In this document: one piece after another, positions 9,025 to 16,069 of the stretch | How the letters are laid out: each line of letters opens with the position of its first letter | Numbering within the stretch: position 1 is the first letter of the stretch | Assembly (NCBI GenBank): GCA_025454425.1 | Contig: JALOOL010000104.1 | Coordinates: forward strand, 1 to 32,137 | Length of the DNA: 32,137 nucleotides | Origin: Hydrococcus sp. Prado102 | GTDB lineage: Bacteria; Cyanobacteriota; Cyanobacteriia; Cyanobacteriales; Microcystaceae | Reading direction: 5' to 3' | The notes under the pieces: model-generated | What the model saw: the letters and a program-made list of their open reading frames with translations, nothing else | Told to the model about the DNA's origin: nothing | Databases searched by the model: none | Translations under genes and position numbers: made by a program

Positions 9025-9684
9025 ATGGAAATTAGTCAGATTGAAACCTACCTCAAAAGTTCTGACTCCCAAGAACGACTCAAGGCTATTGTTGAGTTAA
9101 GAAATTATGACTCAGAAGTCGCCATTCCTTTATTACTTAGTGTAATTCGCGATCGAGAATTTATCGTCCGTTCTTTTGTCGCTATGGGATTGGGTAAAAA
9201 GCGATCGCCCGAAGCCTTTGCTGCTTTGCTAGAGTTAATGCAGTTCGATCGCGATTCTAACGTTCGCTCAGAAGCAGCTAATTCTATCTCTTATTACGGT
9301 GAAGTTGCTGCATCTCATTTAGTAGCAGCCTTTCATCGCGACGATCATTGGTTATTGCGTCGCAGCATTCTCGCTGGATTAGCCGATCTCAATTGTCTGG
9401 GAGAATTGTTAGAAGTATCTATTTGCGGACTCGATGGCGACGATGTTACGGTACAGGAAGCCTGTGTTGATGCACTGGGTTTACTTGCAGGTACGACAGG
9501 ACAAGAATCCGCACTAGAAAAACTTCTTTCTTTGGTAAAAGCAGACTGGTGGCGCATTCGAGCGCGCGTTGCCAAGGCATTAAGTAAGTATAACGATCCC
9601 AGAGCGCAAGCAGCACTTACACACCTCAAACAAGATGACGATCATCGCGTAGTGGGAGCGGTATTAGAGACTTTTATGACTTGA
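9025..9684 (+). CDS. HEAT-repeat protein of CpcE/CpcF/NblB type
   Basis: The product is a 219-residue all-helical solenoid. Repeats of the form (V/I)..L..-hydrophobic-(D/R)..(V/I)R..A are seen at roughly 16-45, 46-78, 79-105, 106-140, 143-180 and 181-215, with VRSFVAMGLG and VRSEAANSI as examples. This short HEAT class includes the E/F bilin lyases and NblB (about 220 residues in Synechococcus), which act on bilin-protein linkages. The divergent position next to an AplA-like phycobiliprotein and an S-type lyase supports that reading. HEAT proteins are functionally diverse, so a lyase, lyase-isomerase or chromophore-removal role is an inference. Confidence 0.78.
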   Translation: MEISQIETYLKSSDSQERLKAIVELRNYDSEVAIPLLLSVIRDREFIVRSFVAMGLGKKRSPEAFAALLELMQFDRDSNVRSEAANSISYYGEVAASHLVAAFHRDDHWLLRRSILAGLADLNCLGELLEVSICGLDGDDVTVQEACVDALGLLAGTTGQESALEKLLSLVKADWWRIRARVAKALSKYNDPRAQAALTHLKQDDDHRVVGAVLETFMT

Positions 9685-9772
9685 GGACAAAATACAGACT
9701 CCACAGATAGCGGAAAATACTGCAAAATAGGTTGTTTTTAATAAAAATTAACAAAACTTATCACATTGCTGA

Positions 9773-10468
9773 ATGCTGAGACTCATTACAGATTTTGACG
9801 GGCCAATTATGGACGTTTCAGAACGCTACTATCGCGTTTACCAGTTTTGTCTAGAAACAACCAAACGTCCCGAACAAACCGTGCGAAAACTCACCAAAGC
9901 AGAATTTTGGGAGTTAAAACGAGCGAGAGTTCCAGAAAGACAGATTGGCATAATGTCAGGGTTAGATAAGGCTCAAGCTATAGAATTTGGTTTATTGCGC
10001 CGTAAAATCGTTCATACGCTTCCATATCTTGTGTATGACCGGCTTATTCCCAATGCTCTATCGACGCTAGAAAAAATACAAGCGCAAGGAATCGATCTGG
10101 TCGTGATGACCATGCGGCGAGTGAAAGAATTGGAAGCAGCGTTTAAACAATACGATCTCGAAAAGTTTTTTCCTAAAGACCGCTGCTATTGCTTAAGCGA
10201 TGATTATGTCAAAACGACTGACGTAGAAGATAAACCATTGTTGATGGAAAAAGCACTTAAAGAGTTACCGTCTGCTTGCGATATTTGGATGGTAGGGGAT
10301 ACGGAGGCAGATATTATTGCGGCTAAAACCCACAACGTAAAAGTTATCGGCGTATTGTCAGGGATCAGAGATCGCGATCGCTTAGAGGAATATCAACCCA
10401 ACTTTATCGCCAACAATCTAACTGAAGCTGTCGAAATTATAACTTCAGCCATTCGGGTTATTTCCTAG
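9773..10468 (+). CDS. HAD-superfamily hydrolase
   Basis: The product is a 231-residue cytosolic phosphatase-like protein. Motif I is DFDGP near residues 7-11 (Asp nucleophile and acid/base pair), motif II is the Thr in VVMTM near 118, and motif IV is GDTEADIIAAK near 178-188 with its metal-binding acidic residues. A helical cap lies between motifs I and II. The Gly-Pro in motif I, where DGT/DGV is usual, is mildly atypical. The substrate is unknown. It follows the HEAT gene by 88 bp on the same strand and stops only 4 bp from the convergent CPP1-like gene. Confidence 0.82.
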   Translation: MLRLITDFDGPIMDVSERYYRVYQFCLETTKRPEQTVRKLTKAEFWELKRARVPERQIGIMSGLDKAQAIEFGLLRRKIVHTLPYLVYDRLIPNALSTLEKIQAQGIDLVVMTMRRVKELEAAFKQYDLEKFFPKDRCYCLSDDYVKTTDVEDKPLLMEKALKELPSACDIWMVGDTEADIIAAKTHNVKVIGVLSGIRDRDRLEEYQPNFIANNLTEAVEIITSAIRVIS

Positions 10469-10472
10469 AACT

Positions 10473-11099
10473 TCAGCGCAGAAAACTACTCATCAGCCAG
10501 AATAAGCCAAATGTCAGCAGAGTTGCCAACTGCTCTGCACTCAAATTTATCGAATTATTGGGGAGTCCTACTAAGTTAGCTAAAACGCTTCCTATGCCAA
10601 TTCCCACCAATAAACCAACTATTGTCAGCAAAACGGCGCGTCCGAGCTTCTGCTCTTTGCGATTGATTAGGTAGATGTTAGCGCATACCCCGATCGCCAT
10701 TAACAAAGGAAGCACTGATTCTACGTTATTTTTGGAAAAAACCGCAATAACCGATAAAATCAAAAAAACGGCTGCCGACCAAAGCAGATCTGCTTGCGAT
10801 GGCTTATCTACCAACCTCTGCAACCAGTTTGGCGATTTGGGAATTGGCATTAAAGGAGGTTGTGTAGATACCTCTGACGTTTTTTCGGCAAAACGAATGC
10901 GATCGGGAACTTTAATTCTTCCTTCTTGTCGCATCCTCAAACGTTCCATAATAACGGCATCGTAAGCCGCTTCGATGCTCTCAATTACTTGAGTATTATC
11001 TCGATATTGTTGGCTCAAACGCTGCTTTGCGGCTTGAATTTCCTCAAAGGAAGCATTTTCTGTAACTCCCAGCTTTTCATATGGATTTTGTTCGCTCAT
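10473..11099 (-). CDS. CPP1-like (J-like) membrane chaperone protein
   Basis: The product is a 208-residue protein with an N-terminal J-like domain, NPYEKLGVTENASFEEIQ.A (about 5-60), that lacks the HPD motif needed to stimulate Hsp70. Four hydrophobic helices follow (about 104-122, 127-146, 152-178, 188-207). This matches the CPP1 family (chaperone-like protein of POR1), which in plants stabilises protochlorophyllide oxidoreductase. Bacterial members are often annotated simply as DnaJ-like. A role in chlorophyll synthesis or thylakoid protein stability is inferred from the family. The start is the ATG at 11099. Confidence 0.8.
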   Translation of the reverse strand: MSEQNPYEKLGVTENASFEEIQAAKQRLSQQYRDNTQVIESIEAAYDAVIMERLRMRQEGRIKVPDRIRFAEKTSEVSTQPPLMPIPKSPNWLQRLVDKPSQADLLWSAAVFLILSVIAVFSKNNVESVLPLLMAIGVCANIYLINRKEQKLGRAVLLTIVGLLVGIGIGSVLANLVGLPNNSINLSAEQLATLLTFGLFWLMSSFLR

Positions 11100-11208
11100 T
11101 TATAAACTCCTTCAATCTGGTCATGATGTTAAGTAACGATATGGGAAAGGGTACACTAATCTTGAGAGCCGAAAGCGTAAGCTAATACAACACAGAGAAA
11201 GAGCTTTT

Positions 11209-11368
11209 CAGAAGCTTTGCTTCTGTTGGAAAGGTAATATGGTTTTCATATCAACCTTTTCCCCTAAGTTCTCCGATCGCCCTTAAGTTATGTTTTTTTA
11301 TGCTCCTCTCACCCTATGGATAAAGAAAAATGGTTTTATAAACCTTCCTCAAGCTAGTTTAACTTGAG
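11209..11368 (+). promoter_or_regulatory. Hairpin-rich leader upstream of the response regulator
   Basis: The 390-bp gap 11100-11489 has no ORF but holds three well-formed inverted repeats. CAGAAGC-TTT-GCTTCTG lies at 11209-11225. A nested hairpin at 11228-11262 has GGAAAGGT/ACCTTTTCC outside and ATATG/CATAT inside. CTCAAG/CTTGAG lies at 11348-11353 and 11363-11368. The first two are almost contiguous. They could be a structured 5' leader of the regulator gene or a separate small RNA; I recognise no Rfam family. Confidence 0.4.
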
Positions 11369-11489
11369 AAATGGGTAGTAGATAAGTCAGTATCTCGATC
11401 GAATGCCATCCTTTTCTTTTGCTTCTTAACTTCTCTTGTGTGACATCCTACACTTTATCGTCCTAACTTTTACCAGGAAAACAAGCGCT

Positions 11490-12206
11490 ATGGCTTCCGC
11501 CAAAATTCTAGTTGTAGACGACGACCCAGCAATTCGTAATCTAATTTTTCGCTTCCTCAGCCAGAAAAGTTACCAAGTACAGGCGGCGGTTGATGGAAAG
11601 TCGGCGATCGAGCTATTTAATAAGTTTAGTCCCGATCTAGTGATTCTGGATGTCAATTTACCCGATGCTCTTGGCTATAACCTCTGCGAGCAAATGCAGA
11701 AGAATACTAACGTTTTTATTCTCATGTTAACCAGTCGTACTGATGTTGAGGATAAAAAAGAAGGTTTTTTAAAAGGAGCCGATGACTACCTGACTAAACC
11801 CTTCGATCTCCAGGAATTAGAATTCCGAGTCAGAGCTATTCTGAAGCGTCGGCGCATTATTATGCCAGAAGAAAAGGAGTCGCTAGTCTTTGGCAATTTA
11901 ACCATCAATCCAGCACGCCGAGAAGTGCTTGTTAAGAATCATTTAGTTAGTTTGACTTCGCTAGAGTTTGACTTGTTATATTGTTTGGCAAGTCAACCCG
12001 GTCGCGTCTGGAGTCGTGCAGAACTCATTCATCGCGTCTGGGAATACGATTACGTTGGAGATCAAAGAGTTGTTGACGTGCATATCGGTCAAATCAGAAA
12101 GAAAATAGAAATAGACATCACTAATCCGGCTGTCATTCAAACAGTTAGAGGCGTGGGATATAAATTTGAAGCCATCCCCGCCAAACAAGGACAAATCAGC
12201 GAATAA
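11490..12206 (+). CDS. OmpR/PhoB-family DNA-binding response regulator
   Basis: The product is a 238-residue two-component regulator. An N-terminal receiver (about 5-118) has the acidic DDD pocket, phosphoacceptor Asp in VILDVNLPD, Thr in MLTSR and Lys in LTKPFD. The C-terminus is a winged helix (about 133-228) with LTSLEFDLLYCLA, VDVHIGQIRKKI and IQTVRGVGYKF. I placed the start at ATG 11490, preceded by CAGGAAAAC, because the receiver begins right after it; an upstream TTG would add 18 unrelated residues. No kinase gene is adjacent. It resembles RpaA/RpaB-class regulators in architecture, but the orthologue is not clear, so no symbol is given. Confidence 0.9.
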   Translation: MASAKILVVDDDPAIRNLIFRFLSQKSYQVQAAVDGKSAIELFNKFSPDLVILDVNLPDALGYNLCEQMQKNTNVFILMLTSRTDVEDKKEGFLKGADDYLTKPFDLQELEFRVRAILKRRRIIMPEEKESLVFGNLTINPARREVLVKNHLVSLTSLEFDLLYCLASQPGRVWSRAELIHRVWEYDYVGDQRVVDVHIGQIRKKIEIDITNPAVIQTVRGVGYKFEAIPAKQGQISE

Positions 12207-12281
12207 CTAGCATCTCTTCGAGAAGACAAGGGAGTGTGGGAAGACTTTTGAAGACTCATGAGGACAAGGGAAAATATTTAC

Positions 12282-12351
12282 CTTCAACTTTTAACTTTCG
12301 ACTTCCGACTTTCGACTTTCGACTTTTGATAACTGGTCGCTGGTCGCTGAT
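12282..12351. repeat. Heptanucleotide tandem array (STRR-type), overlapping the tatA 3' end
   Basis: Ten consecutive seven-base units can be read: CTTCAAC, TTTTAAC, TTTCGAC, TTCCGAC, TTTCGAC, TTTCGAC, TTTTGAT, AACTGGT, CGCTGGT, CGCTGAT. They cover the tatA stop codon (12291-12293) and its last 19 sense codons. Such short tandemly repeated repetitive sequences are known in cyanobacteria. Related units occur at 30911-30938 (opposite orientation) and 30967-30987. Confidence 0.75.
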
Positions 12352-12611
12352 TTAACCGCCTCGCTCTCTTTAGTAGGAAGGGGTTGTGATGATTTCCCTT
12401 CCTCTAGTTGAGCTTGCATTTTGACAGATTCTTCTAGCTGTTGAGCTTCTTTTTTAAACTCGTTCTCAAACTCTTTGGATGCTTCTTGGAAGCCGCGAAT
12501 AGCTTTTCCTAGACTTCGACCAATTTCTGGAAGCTTTTTCGGGCCAAATATCAACAAAGCAACAACCATAATCAATATCATTTCTGGAAGCCCAATCCCA
12601 AAAAAATTCAT
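12291..12611 (-). CDS. tatA: Twin-arginine translocase subunit TatA/TatE family
   Basis: The product is a 106-residue membrane protein forming the pore component of the Sec-independent Tat system, which exports folded proteins across thylakoid and plasma membranes. A single N-terminal TM helix (about 7-22) is followed by the hinge FGPKKLPEIGRSLGKAI and an amphipathic, charged tail rich in Glu, Lys and Gln. AGGAG lies 8 bases before the ATG. The last residues (KVESRKSEVES) are encoded by a heptamer repeat array, so the C-terminus is repeat-derived. It is 128 bp downstream of psbH, but a strong terminator lies between them. Cyanobacteria often use one TatA-like protein for both A and B roles. 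Confidence 0.9.
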   Translation of the reverse strand: MNFFGIGLPEMILIMVVALLIFGPKKLPEIGRSLGKAIRGFQEASKEFENEFKKEAQQLEESVKMQAQLEEGKSSQPLPTKESEAVKSATSDQLSKVESRKSEVES

Positions 12612-12652
12612 AAAAATTCTCCTATTGACGCTTCTAACTAAATTACAACAAG

Positions 12653-12676
12653 AAAAAAAAACCCGGTTTATCCGGG
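12653..12676 (-). terminator. Rho-independent terminator of psbH
   Basis: On the minus strand CCCGG, a 5-base ATAAA loop and CCGGG form a perfect 5-bp stem followed by nine T residues. It lies 64 bases after the psbH stop and upstream of tatA, separating the two genes transcriptionally. Confidence 0.85.
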
Positions 12677-12739
12677 ATATAACGTTTGATTATTCTTAGT
12701 TTGTCACGATCGCGCCATGCTTTTTACAAAGACATCGCT

Positions 12740-12943
12740 CTACTGACCTAAGCTTTTCCAGTCAACATCAAACCCTTCGAGTAAAAGCGAAGAGTTGTAA
12801 ATCTGTAAAATGATTAATAAGAAAACTAAGAATAGCAGCATAAATACGCCCATAAGCGTCGTTGTACCCCATCCAGGGACAACTTTACCGTATTCAGCGT
12901 TCAATGGTCTAAGAATGTCTCCCAAGCGAGTGCGTTGTGCCAT
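12740..12943 (-). CDS. psbH: Photosystem II reaction-centre protein H (PsbH)
   Basis: The product is a 67-residue thylakoid membrane protein, a small PSII core subunit close to CP47 that stabilises bicarbonate/QB-side electron flow and assembly. Diagnostic features are the N-terminal [22 protein letters not shown], one TM helix (about 28-48) and the [12 protein letters not shown] tail in the lumen. The length is normal for cyanobacterial PsbH, which lacks the N-terminal phosphorylated extension of plant PsbH. It is transcribed divergently from psbN, an arrangement conserved in cyanobacteria and plastids. Confidence 0.97.
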   Translation of the reverse strand: MAQRTRLGDILRPLNAEYGKVVPGWGTTTLMGVFMLLFLVFLLIILQIYNSSLLLEGFDVDWKSLGQ

Positions 12944-12989
12944 AAGTCACCGATATTTTTGAAAATGATATTTTGTAATGTTCTGTAAT

Positions 12990-12995
12990 ATTATA
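12990..12995 (-). promoter_or_regulatory. psbH: Candidate -10 element of psbH
   Basis: The minus strand reads TATAAT, 46 bases upstream of the psbH ATG, within the 83-bp psbH/psbN divergent gap. No good -35 hexamer is seen at 16-18 bases, so this is a candidate only. Confidence 0.4.
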
Positions 12996-13026
12996 AAAGA
13001 ATTGGGATTCACTCTTAATTAAACTT

Positions 13027-13158
13027 ATGGATTCTGCAACAGTTCTTATCATCGGCATCGGTGCAGTAGTAACGGCAATTACGGGAGTTGCCATTTATAC
13101 TGCTTTTGGGCCGCCGTCTGCTCAATTAGACGATCCTTTTGAAGACCACGAAGATTAA
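13027..13158 (+). CDS. psbN: PsbN, photosystem assembly factor
   Basis: The product is a 43-residue single-TM thylakoid protein (MDSATVLIIG...DPFEDHED), the exact length expected of PsbN. The hydrophobic helix covers about 5-27 and is followed by AFGPPSAQLDDPFEDH, a family hallmark. Despite its name PsbN is regarded as an assembly or repair factor for PSII rather than a permanent subunit. It begins 83 bp from psbH on the opposite strand. A hairpin about 68 bases past its stop may terminate it. Confidence 0.95.
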   Translation: MDSATVLIIGIGAVVTAITGVAIYTAFGPPSAQLDDPFEDHED

Positions 13159-13603
13159 TTTTCCTAAAATACTAAATTTCTTTCTCGTCAGACGGGAAAA
13201 TCAGCTTCAGGAGTTACCAAATTATCAGCGACCTACTTAGTAACTGGTCGCTGCTTGCTATTTTTACGTGCATAGCCGCGCAATATTATTAAGTTTTTTA
13301 TTTTTTTATTAAAAATCAACTTTTTAGACCCCTTATTTTAATAATAAAACTGCCCTACAGATACCGTAAAAAAAAACTTGAGTATTTTCACGGAACTTTT
13401 CTAACTTATCGAGATTTTTAAAGCTTTTTTTGAGGGGAATTACTGAAGGATTTTAGTAGTAATTCAGACATAATTAGATTATCACAACTAAGCAAATTCA
13501 CGCGATAGCTGCCTTGCGGTTATGCGCAGAGCAATCGCATCTAAAAAAAATTGATGTTTGACTGAAAACTTAATTTTGCTTTTGTTTTATATTGCTAAAA
13601 TAT
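13159..13603. other. 445-bp AT-rich gap between psbN and the GGDEF-EAL gene
   Basis: No convincing ORF is present. It holds the psbN hairpin at 13226-13253, A/T homopolymer tracts near 13290-13440 and an imperfect dyad at 13502-13538 (GCGAT...ATCGC with GCTGC/GCAG inside). The promoter of the downstream signalling cluster is presumably here, but I cannot point to it. Confidence 0.4.
13226..13253 (+). terminator. Probable psbN terminator hairpin
   Basis: CAGCGACC and GGTCGCTG form a perfect 8-bp stem with a 12-base loop, followed by CTTGCTATTTTTA. The right arm (AACTGGT CGCTGCT) shares heptamer units with the array at 12282-12351, so the hairpin may derive from that repeat. Confidence 0.5.
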
Positions 13604-15322
13604 ATGGAATGCAATCTTGCTGTAAGTTCCAATTTAATTAAAGGATTTCAATCGGTTTTTAAAACCTTGGGCGATGCCATAATTATTCTAGACGAATTTC
13701 AAAATGTTGTCTTCTGTAATTCTACAGCAAATTTTATTTTAGGCAATTGCAACGATCGCTTGTTTATTCGGCAGATTGTCAAAGAATTTAGATTTTATAA
13801 TTGCGATCGCGATCGAGAATTCAAAATCAATAGTTTTCCATTAAAAGATTTTATTAAAAACCAAGGAATTCGCGAACTTGATTTATATTTATATCATAAA
13901 AAATCTGGCGAGGGCATTTGGATACATATCTTCATCACTCCTTTAAAAGATAAAAAAAAGCTTTTTAAAGGAAACACAATTATTGGTCGCGATATCAGTC
14001 AAACAGAGCTACCAGAAACGGATTTATCTAATAATATTTTTATCGACCGATTAACGGGTTGTCACAATCGCAAGTTTTTGTTGCAGAAAATTGAAAGTTG
14101 TCTTAAAAAAAATCGACAAGACCGAGTAGGTTTATTTGCGATTATATTATTAGATTTAGATCGCTTTAAGATCGTTAATGATAGCTTGGGACATGAAATA
14201 GGAGACAAACTTCTTATTGCTCTTTCTCGTCGATTAGAATCTTGCCTTCGTCAAGGAGATTTAGTAGTACGTCTTGACGGCGATGAATTTGCCATTTTTC
14301 TTGATAATATTAAAAATCTTAACTGTGCCACTCAAATAACCGATCGCATCTATAAAGAGTTAATTTTACCTTTTAATTTAAACGAAAATGAAATTTTTGT
14401 AGATGTTAGTATTGGCATTGCTATAAGTAACTTAAATTATCAGCAATCGCACGAAATATTACGAGATGCCGATCTAGCAATGCGTCATGCTAAAAAATTA
14501 GGTAAATCTTGCTATCAAGTATTTAATACTGAAATGCAAGCTCGTGCTATGGAAATCTTAAAAATAGAAAACGATTTACGACGCGCGATCGAGCGAGATG
14601 AGTTTGTTTTACACTATCAACCCATTATTTTATTAGAAAATAGAACGATTATTGGTTTTGAAGCACTTCTTCGCTGGCAACATCCCGAACGCGGATTAAT
14701 CTACCCATCAGAGTTTATATCCATTGCAGAAGAAACAGGTTTAATTAATACGATAGGTTTTTGGGTACTTAAAGAAGCTTGCTATCAGATGAAGCTTTGG
14801 CAATCGCAGTTTTTTAACTCTTCTTTAACAACAATTAGTGTAAATGTATCTGGAAAACAGTTCTTAAAAGCTGATTTTATCAATCGCGTTCAAAATATTT
14901 TAAAAGAAACAAAACTCAATCCTTATTGTTTAAAATTAGAAATAACAGAAAGTATTTTAGTAGAAAACAATCGTTCTATTTTAAGCACGATAGAGCAGTT
15001 AAAAAACCTTGGTGTTCAGTTGTCAATGGATGATTTTGGAACGGGTTATTCTTCGCTGAGTTATTTGCATCATTTTCCGATTAATACCTTAAAAATAGAC
15101 CGATCGTTCGTACAAAGAATGAACGATAACAGCCAAAATTTAGGAATTATTAGAGCGATTGTCGCGCTAGCTTTTAATCTGAAGATGGATGTGGTTGCAG
15201 AAGGAATAGAAACAGCCAGTCAATTAGCTCAATTAAAAAGAGAGAATTGCCAGAGAACAGCTTTTAATACATATCGAAAGACTCCAACAAGAATTAGAAG
15301 AATTAAAGCAAGAAAAGAATGA
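13604..15322 (+). CDS. PAS-GGDEF-EAL cyclic-di-GMP enzyme, truncated in the EAL domain
   Basis: This is a 572-residue signalling protein that would make and/or degrade c-di-GMP. A PAS-like region (about 10-125) precedes a GGDEF domain (about 145-300) whose signature reads DGDEF, with an RQGD inhibitory I-site five residues before it. An EAL domain follows (about 320-545) with FEALLRW, NVSG, ITESIL, DDFGTGYSS, KIDRSF and VAEGIET. After VAEGIETASQLAQLKRENC the normal YGQGY..SKP ending is absent, and 23 unrelated residues lead to the stop. The glutamine and final strands of the EAL fold are therefore missing and phosphodiesterase activity is doubtful. I chose ATG 13604; a TTG four codons upstream is possible. 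In the +1 frame the DNA continues into the next GGDEF protein. Confidence 0.85.
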   Translation: MECNLAVSSNLIKGFQSVFKTLGDAIIILDEFQNVVFCNSTANFILGNCNDRLFIRQIVKEFRFYNCDRDREFKINSFPLKDFIKNQGIRELDLYLYHKKSGEGIWIHIFITPLKDKKKLFKGNTIIGRDISQTELPETDLSNNIFIDRLTGCHNRKFLLQKIESCLKKNRQDRVGLFAIILLDLDRFKIVNDSLGHEIGDKLLIALSRRLESCLRQGDLVVRLDGDEFAIFLDNIKNLNCATQITDRIYKELILPFNLNENEIFVDVSIGIAISNLNYQQSHEILRDADLAMRHAKKLGKSCYQVFNTEMQARAMEILKIENDLRRAIERDEFVLHYQPIILLENRTIIGFEALLRWQHPERGLIYPSEFISIAEETGLINTIGFWVLKEACYQMKLWQSQFFNSSLTTISVNVSGKQFLKADFINRVQNILKETKLNPYCLKLEITESILVENNRSILSTIEQLKNLGVQLSMDDFGTGYSSLSYLHHFPINTLKIDRSFVQRMNDNSQNLGIIRAIVALAFNLKMDVVAEGIETASQLAQLKRENCQRTAFNTYRKTPTRIRRIKARKE

Positions 15323-15332
15323 TTTAGAAATC

Positions 15333-15998
15333 TTGCTTGAGACGACAACGGAACATTCGGATATGGTGGAATTGGAGTTGCAAAAAGAAATTAGCGATCG
15401 CCTACTTGCAGAAGCCAACTTACAAAAAGCCAACCAAGAACTTGAGAGCCTCAGTTGCATAGATAGCTTAACAGGAATAGCTAATCGCCGTCGCTTCGAT
15501 CGCTCTCTAGAACAAGAATGGCAGCGCATGACCAGAGAACAAAAACCCCTGTCCTTAATTTTTTGCGATGTCGATCGCTTCAAAAAATACAACGATCGCT
15601 ACGGTCATCAGGCAGGAGATCGATGCTTGCAACAAGTTGCTAAGGCAATTCACTCCTCGCTCTTGCGATCGGGCGATCTCGCCGCTCGTTATGGCGGAGA
15701 AGAATTTGCCATTATTTTACCAAACACCGATGCTGTAGGTGCGATCGCGGTAGCAAAGCGAATCAAATCGCAACTTGCTAACCTTCAAATTGCTCACGAC
15801 GACTCATCGATTGGAAAGTATGTAACGGCAAGCTTGGGAGTAGCTAGTCTAATCCCAAACGCACAAAACGAACCCGACTTTTTGATTGCCCAGGCAGACA
15901 AAGCTCTTTATCAAGCTAAAGAGCAGGGACGCGATCGTTTTGTCGTCTTTTGCGAAAACCTCGATTGTTGCGATTTAACCTTAACTCAACTCTTATAA
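15333..15998 (+). CDS. GGDEF diguanylate cyclase, 5' end fused out of frame to the upstream gene
   Basis: The product has 221 residues from a TTG start; the first in-frame ATG is 15363. A coiled-coil linker (LQKEISDRLLAEANLQKANQ) leads into a complete GGDEF domain (about 50-210) with LTGIANRR, the RSGD I-site and an intact GGEEF, so it should make c-di-GMP. The same frame is open back to 15237 and encodes KERIAREQLL..HIERLQQEL, then LEILLETTTEHSD, a linker I associate with longer cyanobacterial multi-domain signalling proteins. The present start is thus probably not ancestral and an upstream sensory part has been lost or frameshifted. It ends 71 bp before the A-T-R gene. Confidence 0.78.
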   Translation: MLETTTEHSDMVELELQKEISDRLLAEANLQKANQELESLSCIDSLTGIANRRRFDRSLEQEWQRMTREQKPLSLIFCDVDRFKKYNDRYGHQAGDRCLQQVAKAIHSSLLRSGDLAARYGGEEFAIILPNTDAVGAIAVAKRIKSQLANLQIAHDDSSIGKYVTASLGVASLIPNAQNEPDFLIAQADKALYQAKEQGRDRFVVFCENLDCCDLTLTQLL

Positions 15999-16069
15999 AG
16001 AAGAGAAAAAGTTAGGAAAAGAAAGACAATGTATATAATTTAATTTTGCTTCAATATTTAAAAACTACT

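Noticed and set aside
11436-11489. Upstream TTG start for the response regulator
   Set aside because: The extra 18 residues are unrelated to the family, and ATG 11490 has a better ribosome binding site.
12282-12351. Tandem units as a CRISPR array
   Set aside because: Units are 7 bases with no unique spacers, and there are no cas genes.
12909-13094. Minus-strand ORF overlapping psbH start and psbN
   Set aside because: It is antisense to psbN, whose 43-residue product is diagnostic.
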